Assembly (NCBI RefSeq): GCF_009937975.1
Contig: NZ_AP018441.1
Location: 4,836,001-4,900,000, forward strand
From: Undibacterium sp. YM2
Lineage (GTDB): Bacteria; Pseudomonadota; Gammaproteobacteria; Burkholderiales; Burkholderiaceae_D
Direction: 5' to 3'
Length of the DNA stretch: 64,000 nt
The notes under the pieces were generated by a model that saw only the letters and a list, made by a program, of their open reading frames with translations, searched no databases and was not told the DNA's origin. Positions 8,287 through 15,926 of the stretch are shown piece after piece. The position numbers and the translations under genes are program-made. Each line of letters begins with the position of its first letter. Position 1 is the first letter of the stretch.

Positions 8287-10311
8287 ATGACCACTGCTAC
8301 ACCTGCTGCCCATGCTTTCGCTGCCCTGCCACCCGGCCTGTTTCGCACCACCGCTTTGAGCGCAACCCACGGGGCGCGACCTGCGCTGGGCTTCAAGACG
8401 GGCATTACCTCGACCCTGTCTTATCCAAACAATACCGAAAACCAGGGCCTGGCCGTGGCTGCTGATGGCAGTGTCTGGACACTGACCAGTGACAGTGTCT
8501 CGCAGTTGGACAGAAGCACGGGTGCAATGGTCAAGATTTGCGACTATGCACTGCATAATAAAAGCATGTTCGGCTTCCCCCAGCATCTGGCACCGGTGAA
8601 TTTTCAGCATGCGTTTTTTATACGCAGCAAGGACAGGCACCCGGTTATCATGGAATTTCACAAAAATATCATCACTGATCCTGGCTCAGTCAGGATGTTG
8701 CCTGCGCTGGAAGATAATGATTTACCGTCTGCCATCACTGCCACGTCAGACGGCAATATGTGGGTACGCGGGCGTAGCGGTCACGTCTGGCAATACACCA
8801 ACAATGTCTGGAAGAAAATTGCCACCCCGGAAGGCACAAGCATCTTGCAGATCAGTGCGGGTGCTGCCGATTTTTTACTGGCGCTGGCCAAACAAAACGG
8901 CTACAACACCGTACTGCGCCTCCAGGATGGCGCATGGGTCACACACAATAAGCTGCCACACGTGAGCATCAACTGGATAGGTGCATGTGAAGACAAGGAA
9001 TACTGGTGCACCTCTGCCAGCCTGCAAACTGAGGGGGACCTGTATCTGATACGCGATGGTGCCGTCGTGCAGAGTTTTGCACTCGGCAAGATGGCGGTAG
9101 GTTTCACGGCGGCGAGCTGGCGCTCATGTTACTTTTTTTCCGTTGAAAAAATGTCTTTCCAGCACGCTTCCATCGGCGTCATCGATCAGCCTGCACAAGA
9201 CTGGCCCACCATGACGACGAAGCAGAAACAGATTTATGATGACATGTCGGCCAAGCTGGGCATTACCAATATCAATGGCCTGCGCTCGCAATACACCAAT
9301 ATCAATGCGACGTTTTCTATCTGGACTGGCAATCTAAGCAACATGGTACGTCCAGAAAATTTCACGCAAGAAGACTGGGACATCGTCAAGTATCAATTGC
9401 TGAATGAACTGGAATACGTGCAGGGCATGACTACATTGTCCAGCAATGTTGGCACGCTCAACGGCATCATGAATAACATCTACACCAACACTTACAACAA
9501 GGTCGTTAAAATGATGGGCTTGCCTGACAAGGCTGCAGATCATCCCAAGACAGTGATAGAACTGGTGCTGCACATCCTGGTTGACAAACTGGAAGGCGAG
9601 ATCATCAGCAAGGCCAAGGCAGTTGTCAATGCCGAAGCCGTGGATATTTCAGTCGCCTGTTTGCGCTATGCGATGGACGAGCTGAACAAAAAGCACAAGC
9701 TGCCTGACGGTAACCACGCCCTGCATATCGCCTGCGCTGAACTCGCAGGTACGCTCAATGAGATGCTGGTGGAAGCAGAAAATGCCAGGGCCAAATTTCA
9801 GGAAGCCGTTCTCAAAGACTGGGGCAGACTCAGCGCCTGCGGCCAAGCTATACGCAGTGGCGTCTGGTTCTGGGCACCCGGCACGACCTATGAAAAAATC
9901 AAGGATGCAGACAAAGCCATCAGCCTGAATTTTTACCAGATACTCATGCCCGTCAAATGGAAGATCGTGAGATGTCAGGGCATACAATCGATACGTCTTC
10001 CAACCTATCCGTATATGCATCATGTGCCGCGCTATGCGCTCATGTGCAAGGTACTGGAAGGCCAGGGTAACAGCATTTACTGGTGGCATGCCTGCATGGA
10101 AGTCGGTGCCGCTGTCATACAGCAAAGCGAAGGCCCCTTCCCCGACCAGAACCTGCTCGAAGCCATTTTCGCACTTGATACCACGCCCCTGGATTTTTTT
10201 ACTGGCACCAGAGGCTGGAAACTCAACGTCGCCAACGTCCCTGGCTACAGTGATCCAGAACCTGCTGCCCAGTGGAAACCTTATGTGAACCTGCCCGGGC
10301 CCGCAGGCTGA
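8287..10311 (+). CDS. Large hypothetical protein with propeller-like N-terminal half
   Basis: A 674-residue protein without signal peptide. The start at 8287 is preferred over 8281 because GAAGGA ends five bases before it. Residues roughly 45-290 contain repeated blades of the type AVAADGSVWTLTSDS and GNMWVRGRSGHVWQYTNN, like tectonin or Kelch-type beta-propeller repeats. The second half is helical (ELEYVQGMTTLSSNVGTLNG and later Ala/Glu-rich helices) and ends in a Trp/Pro-rich region. I know no family with this combination. A fungal or bacterial tectonin-like lectin fold is a guess. It stands alone, with the interrupted gene on the opposite strand after it. Confidence 0.75.
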   Translation: MTTATPAAHAFAALPPGLFRTTALSATHGARPALGFKTGITSTLSYPNNTENQGLAVAADGSVWTLTSDSVSQLDRSTGAMVKICDYALHNKSMFGFPQHLAPVNFQHAFFIRSKDRHPVIMEFHKNIITDPGSVRMLPALEDNDLPSAITATSDGNMWVRGRSGHVWQYTNNVWKKIATPEGTSILQISAGAADFLLALAKQNGYNTVLRLQDGAWVTHNKLPHVSINWIGACEDKEYWCTSASLQTEGDLYLIRDGAVVQSFALGKMAVGFTAASWRSCYFFSVEKMSFQHASIGVIDQPAQDWPTMTTKQKQIYDDMSAKLGITNINGLRSQYTNINATFSIWTGNLSNMVRPENFTQEDWDIVKYQLLNELEYVQGMTTLSSNVGTLNGIMNNIYTNTYNKVVKMMGLPDKAADHPKTVIELVLHILVDKLEGEIISKAKAVVNAEAVDISVACLRYAMDELNKKHKLPDGNHALHIACAELAGTLNEMLVEAENARAKFQEAVLKDWGRLSACGQAIRSGVWFWAPGTTYEKIKDADKAISLNFYQILMPVKWKIVRCQGIQSIRLPTYPYMHHVPRYALMCKVLEGQGNSIYWWHACMEVGAAVIQQSEGPFPDQNLLEAIFALDTTPLDFFTGTRGWKLNVANVPGYSDPEPAAQWKPYVNLPGPAG

Positions 10312-10419
10312 GTTACCTGAGACAGCATCAGTTTTCCTCGTTTTTGCGGATACGATTGCAGGGCGGCCAAGCCCCCTGCATAGTCGCGCTTACTGCCTGG
10401 AAGATGACCCAAACCATGC

Positions 10420-11319
10420 TCAGCAAAACACGATGGCGGTCTTGTGTTCCAGGCTAAGGCGAGCTGCCTCAAACAGCGTGATCCATGTTTCCAGCTCACG
10501 GTAGCAGGCAGCTTCTTTTTCGGCTTGTTCTTGTATGCGTGCTACTTCGGCATCTGACAATTGCCCGTTGTCGAGTTGTATGCCCAGCGCCGGTGCAACC
10601 AATATCAACTCGTCCATCAGGCGGTAAGAGGAGCCGAGCATGCCGCCTGGCAAACCGGCTTCTTCACTGTCGAACAGAACTTCATCAAAATCGACAGGCA
10701 CATAGAACTCATTTCATAAATAGGATGAGTGCGAACAAGACGATTTGGGATGCAGTGCAAGGCGTGACGCGCAGCTAAGGCGTCCGCCTTTGCAAGTGGC
10801 ACAACGCTGCAATGCGCCCAAATCGTCAGTTCCCGGAGGGTTTGCCTCATAACGCGCGCTGGACTGCGTTGGACTCGTTATCAATAGGCAAAGCTATTGA
10901 CCGCCTCGTCCGCCTTGCCAGCCCACGTTATGAGACAAACGCATTTCACCCTATTTATGAAATGAGTTCTAATAGCCTTCTGCATCTGAATGGCAGACGA
11001 GATGGCTATCGAGACTGTCATATTCTGCCTGCAATGCATCGTCCTGACCCGGGTCTTCATTGTCTGCCAGCGGCGTTGCTACCCATGCAGGGTCTGCCTT
11101 GCGGTGCGCATAAGCACGGCGCAGATAATGCAGGAAGGAATAGGGAAAACCATCAAGCTGCGCACGGGATTCCATTGCAGGCAAAGACCTGGGTTCTACG
11201 TGCGCTGGCAAACCGGCTTGTGCCAGCACGGTGTTAATTGCCGCAAAATCCTCCTGTGACCATTCAAGCTCTTCATCATCGCAATCTGCCAGAGTGCCTA
11301 TGCTGATACCCAGTCCCAT
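10420..11319 (-). pseudogene. 210-codon hypothetical gene split by mobile element copy B
   Basis: The N-terminal part (11319 to 10972, 116 codons, ending SHLVCHSDAEGY) and the C-terminal part (10701 to 10420, starting VPVDFDEVLF) lie on either side of the element at 10703-10971. Removing the element and one TA restores a continuous frame reading EGYYVPVDFDEV. The stop at 10969-10971 (TAG) is made by the target TA plus the first base of the element. The ancestral protein was small, acidic and cytoplasmic; I do not know its function, though SDxEGYYVPVDF-type motifs occur in small uncharacterised and immunity-like proteins. A residual 93-aa frame starting with GTG at 10701 might still be translated. 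Confidence 0.88.
10703..10971. mobile_element. Structured MITE-like element, copy B, inserted in a gene
   Basis: Second copy of the element at 6728-6999, in the same orientation. The 20-bp terminal repeats (10703-10722 and 10952-10971) are the same, as are the inner stems (10739-10749 with 10817-10827; 10840-10854 with 10926-10940, one mismatch). The loop of the last stem (10855-10925) shows no similarity to that of copy A although its length is nearly equal. TA duplication is demonstrated by the interrupted reading frame. Confidence 0.9.
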
Positions 11320-11470
11320 TACTTTCTCCTGTTAGCGCACTATACGGTGCAAAGACGCATTGCCTGAAAACCGCAATGGTAGCTTCTCAACCGGGGAGAT
11401 GCAACGTGAAAAAAAACCAGAAATGCATGGCGGCATATCTGGTGCTTTTTGAATGACCCAGACCTCAATA

Positions 11471-12727
11471 TCAAGGCGTGCGTACCGCCACAATCATGAC
11501 GGGATGCTGCATTCTCTCGGCATGGGCCTTCACATAGGCCTGCCATTTTTCATTGCTATTGTAGGGGCTGGCCCTGTCCCAGGCTGCTCCTACGTAATAG
11601 CGCAGGGGCTTGCCTGAGGCGACTGTGGCGACGATGAGATCATTGAGCTTGTCTTCTGCATAGCCCTCTGCCGTTGGCAAAATAATGGCCGTGCCTATCG
11701 AGCCGTTGCTGGCCTGATCTACCCATTGGGTGATGGATGGCGTAGCCTGATTTTTGCTGAGCTTGATGACGGGGTTCTGGCCTTTGTCTGTCGGTGTCTT
11801 GTTCAGGCCAAGTGCCACCTTCAGTTGTGCCGGGCCACTGAAAGTGAAGGTGCTTTCCATCTGATCAAACAAATGACCGGCATCAACGGTGAAGCGTTTG
11901 ACTTCAGACACCTTGACGCCAGCCGCATCCCAGTTATCGTAATTGAGTTCAAACACGGTGCGTATGGGGCCGTTGGCGATGATTTTCCAGGTAGCGTAGT
12001 TGGCGCTGGTGTACAGGGTCTGGCCGTCCCAGATACCGGTGCCGCCGCAGCCGCGTGAACGGCCGACATTGTACATGTCCATGCCCTCGCCTTCATCCTT
12101 GTGGTAATGATCATGACCCTTGTTGTACCAGCGATCGACGATGGGGTAGCTCACGCGCTTGAACCAGATGTCGAGGCCGCTGCTGCGCAGGACTTCTTTA
12201 TTGCTGCCTGACGGTGCGGGCGCTTCGAGTGCCGGGCCATAGGTACGGTGGCCTATCCTGTCATTCTCCCAGGCAAAGTCGTCCAGACGTTCTGGGATAT
12301 AGCGGGCAAAGGCCTTGGTTTCAAATACCGGTATCAGGGTATCGATTTTTTCTACGCTGAAGACAGCCTGCTTTTCGCCTGGCGCAAAATCATACTGGAA
12401 AATCAGTTCGCCATAGGCAATGCCTTCACCCTTGGGGTCTTTCGACAGAGGCGCAACATTGGTGACCTGGTGCGCCAGCACTTTACCCTTGGCATCCTTG
12501 ACGGCAATGCGTTGTATCAGCGCGCCGGGCAAGGCCTTGTTGACTTCTGACCACGGCAGCGTAATGGTTTCAGACGGGCGCGCGGCCTCAAGATCATGGC
12601 TGACCTGGATAGTGAGCTTGTCGGCAGCGTTGGCCGCTCCCGCACCAAACAGGCTGAACAAGACGAGTGGAAGTATCTGATAGCGCAGCGAGAGATGCAG
12701 TGCCTGTTTCATGGCGATGGATTTCAT
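11471..12727 (-). CDS. DUF4861 family secreted protein, pectin locus
   Basis: A 418-residue protein with a Sec signal peptide ending GAGAANA, so periplasmic or secreted. The body matches DUF4861, a family often found next to polysaccharide lyases and GH105 enzymes; typical blocks are YGPALEAP, the HDHYHKDEGEGMDMYNVG stretch and GAAWDRASPYNSNEKW near the end. His and Asp residues in the middle block could bind metal or sugar. It lies 48 bp downstream of the GH105 gene on the same strand and is probably in its operon. Its exact reaction is not established. Confidence 0.87.
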   Translation of the reverse strand: MKSIAMKQALHLSLRYQILPLVLFSLFGAGAANAADKLTIQVSHDLEAARPSETITLPWSEVNKALPGALIQRIAVKDAKGKVLAHQVTNVAPLSKDPKGEGIAYGELIFQYDFAPGEKQAVFSVEKIDTLIPVFETKAFARYIPERLDDFAWENDRIGHRTYGPALEAPAPSGSNKEVLRSSGLDIWFKRVSYPIVDRWYNKGHDHYHKDEGEGMDMYNVGRSRGCGGTGIWDGQTLYTSANYATWKIIANGPIRTVFELNYDNWDAAGVKVSEVKRFTVDAGHLFDQMESTFTFSGPAQLKVALGLNKTPTDKGQNPVIKLSKNQATPSITQWVDQASNGSIGTAIILPTAEGYAEDKLNDLIVATVASGKPLRYYVGAAWDRASPYNSNEKWQAYVKAHAERMQHPVMIVAVRTP

Positions 12728-12775
12728 TGTTGGTGTCCTGTTGGTGTCCTGTTGGTATCCATAAGATGTAATGCA

Positions 12776-14197
12776 TCAATGGTGTTCGCGATAATCTGTC
12801 TTGCTGTTGCCAGCAGGCAGATAGTGGTAAGTGCGCACCTTGTGCTGGATTTCAATCGCCGGATTTTTCAACAATTTGATCATTTCAGCACCAGCGAGCA
12901 GCACGGGGCCATAGCCATGCAGGGTATCGACGCTGGTGGGGCGGTTGTAGTAATACACCTGGTCACTCGCAAAGGTGGTGCCTACGCAAGTGCCTTCGAC
13001 CTGGCCTTTGGCATTGATGCGCGGGTACAGCGCATTCCAGCCAGCCTGGGCAATCGAGCCATAAGTCGTCGGGCTGATCCAGCCCTGGTTGATGGCATGG
13101 GCAAACACATACACATACATGGCGCTGGCAGATGTCTCAAGGTAAGAGTCATTGCGGTCCAGCATCTGGTGCCACAGGCCCTGGCCAGACTGCAACTCGG
13201 CTACGCCATTCAGGGTGGCACGCAGTTGCGCCAGTACTTTGGGGTAACCCGGGTGATCCTTGGGCAGCACATCGAGCAGATCAGACATGGTCAGCACTGC
13301 CCAGCCATTCGCGCGCGCCCAGTAAAAACGCGGCGCGTCAGGGTTGTTCGCATTCCAGCCATGGGTGTAGATATTCGCCTGCTTGTTGAACATATAGGCA
13401 GACATTTGCAGCACGTTTTTGACAGCATCATCAAAGTGGCTGCGGTCTTTGGTGTAATGCCCTATTTCACCAAGCGGCATGACACCCATATACATATCGT
13501 CTGCCCACAGGGATGATGCCTGCGGGCGCTTCCTGGCCAGCGTGCCGTCAGCCAGCCTGTATTGTTGTTTGGAGACGAAATTGCTGCACACCTTGATCAT
13601 GTTACTAAGGTCTGGGCCGATATTGGCAAACCTGGCCCTGATCAGTGCCGCACACATGGAGCCACTATCGTCGAGCGAGCGCGGGTCCAGGAAGCGGGCA
13701 AAGCTGTTGGCGCGCTCAAGGTGGAACTGCTTTTCCTGCGCATCAAAGTAAGGCATGGTCTTGGCAAAGAACTGGAAATGACGCTCAGTCATGGCCGTGA
13801 ATTTTTTGTCGCCAGTGACTTCTGCCGCCTTCATCAAACCTGCATGCACTACACCCATTTCATAGACCAGGATGCCAAAGTCACCCTTGCTGGGCTCAAA
13901 AATCGCATCGGCAACCGGTGACTTGCTAAAGTCTGTGATCTCAGCGCCTGTGCTTTTCTGGATCACGCGGGTAGGCGTGACTGATTCCATATAGGCGCGT
14001 ATGCGGTGCAGGGCTTCGGTGATTTCTGCCACTTCCGGCTTTTGGTAAGGCACAGGATAAGTACCCTCGCCTGCATCCTTGAGGTCTTTATTGTCCCTGT
14101 TACGGTAACCGCCATCAGCATAGGCCGTGCCACACAAAAACAAGGATGCGATGACCGTGGTCAATAAGTTTTTAACAAGGGTAGAACTTGGTTTCAT
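12776..14197 (-). CDS. GH105 unsaturated rhamnogalacturonyl hydrolase (YteR-like)
   Basis: A 473-residue secreted glycoside hydrolase of family 105/88, which removes the unsaturated uronic acid left at the non-reducing end of oligosaccharides by pectate or rhamnogalacturonan lyases. The start at 14197 gives a good signal peptide (ending CGTAYA); an upstream frame to 14254 adds only charged residues. Family marks are SSLWADDMYMGVMPLGEIG, FYWARANGWAVLTMSDLLD with the catalytic-region Asp, and ETSASAMYVYVFA. It leads a two-gene unit with the DUF4861 gene and faces the esterase gene across a double operator. Confidence 0.9.
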   Translation of the reverse strand: MKPSSTLVKNLLTTVIASLFLCGTAYADGGYRNRDNKDLKDAGEGTYPVPYQKPEVAEITEALHRIRAYMESVTPTRVIQKSTGAEITDFSKSPVADAIFEPSKGDFGILVYEMGVVHAGLMKAAEVTGDKKFTAMTERHFQFFAKTMPYFDAQEKQFHLERANSFARFLDPRSLDDSGSMCAALIRARFANIGPDLSNMIKVCSNFVSKQQYRLADGTLARKRPQASSLWADDMYMGVMPLGEIGHYTKDRSHFDDAVKNVLQMSAYMFNKQANIYTHGWNANNPDAPRFYWARANGWAVLTMSDLLDVLPKDHPGYPKVLAQLRATLNGVAELQSGQGLWHQMLDRNDSYLETSASAMYVYVFAHAINQGWISPTTYGSIAQAGWNALYPRINAKGQVEGTCVGTTFASDQVYYYNRPTSVDTLHGYGPVLLAGAEMIKLLKNPAIEIQHKVRTYHYLPAGNSKTDYREHH

Positions 14198-14278
14198 GTG
14201 CGCCCGCCTGGAAGATTTGTTGGTTTGTCTCGTTTGCGTTTTTCTTGAATTCATTACCTGAAGCGATATTATTGCTCT

Positions 14279-14315
14279 TAATTGGTCAGACCATTCTAAA
14301 TTGGTCTGTCCAATA
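14279..14315. promoter_or_regulatory. Tandem GntR/FadR-type operators in divergent promoter
   Basis: Two similar palindromes, AATTGGTCAGACCATT (centre 14288) and AATTGGTCTGTCCAAT (centre 14307), lie 19 bp apart, close to two helical turns. TGGTC-N-GACCA is the classical half-site layout of FadR-subfamily GntR repressors, which often respond to uronates. The pair sits between the divergent GH105 and esterase genes and could control both. No GntR gene lies in this window, so the regulator is encoded elsewhere. Confidence 0.65.
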
Positions 14316-14420
14316 ATGCAATGTGGACTAGCCGCTTATCCTATGATTATGCGATAATTCTTGCGCCTGCCTGCTGCAGGCAAGCAGCAATATTGATATA
14401 AATACATGAAGGAGCAGTGC

Positions 14421-15446
14421 TTGAAGCCAGCCATCATCACCCTGTTTGCTTCTGTATGCATGGCAGCAAGCCTGCTCACGGCATGCGCAAAGCCAGCTCA
14501 ACCCCAGCCGGCTGACAATGCCTATACAGCCGAGAACACCTATAAAAAGCTGGCGGGGACATATCCATACATCCACATCGCCAGCAAGCAGGCACCTGCG
14601 ACTGTCAGGGTCTTGCGCAATATCAGCTATGTCAGCAATCAGGGCCAAGCCCTGCAACTGGATGTGTTCATGCCGGCTCACAGCAGCAGTAGCAACAGTA
14701 GCAGCGGCGCAGCCTTGCCAGGCATAGTCTTGGTGCATGGTGGCGGCTGGCGCTCAGGCACTCGCGACAACCTCGCCCCCATGGCGATACGTCTGGCAGA
14801 ACGCGGCTATGTTGCTACCACCATCAGCTACCGCTTGTCAGATACAGCGCGTTACCCCGCCGCCATCCATGACGTGAAGGCAGCGATACGCTGGTTGCGC
14901 ACGCATGCGGTTGAATACCAGCTAGACCCCACGCACATAGCCGTAGCAGGTGGCTCGGCCGGCGGCCAGATCGCCGCCCTGGTTGGTGTCACCAATGACA
15001 GGCCTGAATTTGACCCACAGGCACGGCACAGCGCGGTTTCCAGCGTCGTTTCCAGTACAGTGCAAGCCATCATCAATATCGATGGCCTGTCCGACTTTAC
15101 CTCAGAAGAAGCGCGCAAGTATGAAGACGACCCGCGCAAGCAACCATCTGCGGCGGGTGCCTGGTTTGGCGGTACCTATGCTGAAAAGCCTGAAGTTTGG
15201 AAAGACGCATCACCACTGACGCACGTCAGCAAAAATACACCGCCCATCCTGTTCATAGGCAGTGCACAAAAACGCTTCAGTCTGGGACGGGATGAGATGG
15301 CGGAGAAATTGAATGCACTTGGCATCGCCAATCAGACCGTGCTGCTACCGGATACACCGCATAGTTTCTGGCTGTTTGATCCATGGCTGGGGACAACGGT
15401 GGAGGCGATGACAGTGTTTTTGGCGTGCGTGTTTGAAAAGCCCTGA
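14421..15446 (+). CDS. Alpha/beta hydrolase esterase, lipoprotein
   Basis: A hydrolase of the Aes/lipase-like type, perhaps removing acetyl groups from pectin fragments. TTG at 14421 is chosen as start because AAGGAG lies at 14409-14414; the in-frame ATG at 14406 has no ribosome site and would add five residues. The N-terminus is a lipoprotein signal with lipobox LTAC, so the enzyme is membrane-anchored. The oxyanion motif HGGGW is followed by the nucleophile elbow GGSAGG, and the His lies in DTPHSF near the C-terminus. A Ser/Asn-rich loop (SSSSNSSSGA) precedes HGGGW. The shared operator region links it to the GH105 and DUF4861 genes. Confidence 0.88.
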   Translation: MKPAIITLFASVCMAASLLTACAKPAQPQPADNAYTAENTYKKLAGTYPYIHIASKQAPATVRVLRNISYVSNQGQALQLDVFMPAHSSSSNSSSGAALPGIVLVHGGGWRSGTRDNLAPMAIRLAERGYVATTISYRLSDTARYPAAIHDVKAAIRWLRTHAVEYQLDPTHIAVAGGSAGGQIAALVGVTNDRPEFDPQARHSAVSSVVSSTVQAIINIDGLSDFTSEEARKYEDDPRKQPSAAGAWFGGTYAEKPEVWKDASPLTHVSKNTPPILFIGSAQKRFSLGRDEMAEKLNALGIANQTVLLPDTPHSFWLFDPWLGTTVEAMTVFLACVFEKP

Positions 15447-15459
15447 GCTTGCTAATTCC

Positions 15460-15789
15460 TCACCGCACTGTTTCACCAGGCAGTCGAATATCGATATTCT
15501 TTAGCTTTACCCAGGCACAAAATGCATCGGGATCTTTGGGTGTAATCAATACTCGCCGCGTAAACCACCCACGCTTTTTCTCAAGCATGAAGCTACGGCC
15601 AAGAAATCGATTTTTGAAATTATAGGCATTCCATGCACCAGGCAATAATGGATGTGTTTCTACCACCGACTCGATGTTATCAACATCAAGGTGATGAACC
15701 GTCCAGACTCTGAAGAGAAAAAAACGTATGCCGCTTTGATCGGGCTCCACATCGTAGAGCCAGGAGAACAAGCTGATCGGCTTAATCAT
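15460..15789 (-). CDS. Hypothetical protein, PH-like
   Basis: A 109-residue protein with no signal peptide and no recognised family. The ATG at 15789 is preferred because AAGG lies six bases upstream; a GTG at 15831 would add 14 residues and would place the start close to a palindromic repeat. The protein is rich in aromatic and basic residues (KKRGWFTRRVLITPKDP), giving a beta-rich pattern with a final helix, as in bacterial PH-like domains. That fold is a guess. It converges on the esterase gene with 13 bp between the stops. Confidence 0.55.
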   Translation of the reverse strand: MIKPISLFSWLYDVEPDQSGIRFFLFRVWTVHHLDVDNIESVVETHPLLPGAWNAYNFKNRFLGRSFMLEKKRGWFTRRVLITPKDPDAFCAWVKLKNIDIRLPGETVR

Positions 15790-15837
15790 TTGCGCCTTGA
15801 AAAATTCCCAATGGGTAAAGAAGATGATCACCAGCCG

Positions 15838-15862
15838 GTATGGTGCGCCATGCGCACCATAC
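15838..15862. repeat. Perfect palindromic repeat unit
   Basis: GTATGGTGCGC, a CAT loop, and the exact complement GCGCACCATAC form an 11-bp hairpin. It belongs to the dispersed GTAGGGTGCGC family and lies between two same-strand genes, downstream of the sulfatase, where it could also stop or stabilise transcripts. Confidence 0.7.
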
Positions 15863-15926
15863 CCGCAAATATTGCGCAGGCATAAATCAACATCCGGTTA
15901 GCGCAGATCTGCAACAAATAGTGACC

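Noticed and set aside
8059..8661. 200-aa minus-strand frame covering the gap before the propeller protein
   Set aside because: Overlaps the real start region of the plus-strand gene and lacks any ribosome site or family resemblance.
12596..13516. 306-aa plus-strand frame opposite the GH105 and DUF4861 genes
   Set aside because: It lies wholly antisense to well-supported genes, has no ribosome site and shows composition expected of a mirror frame.
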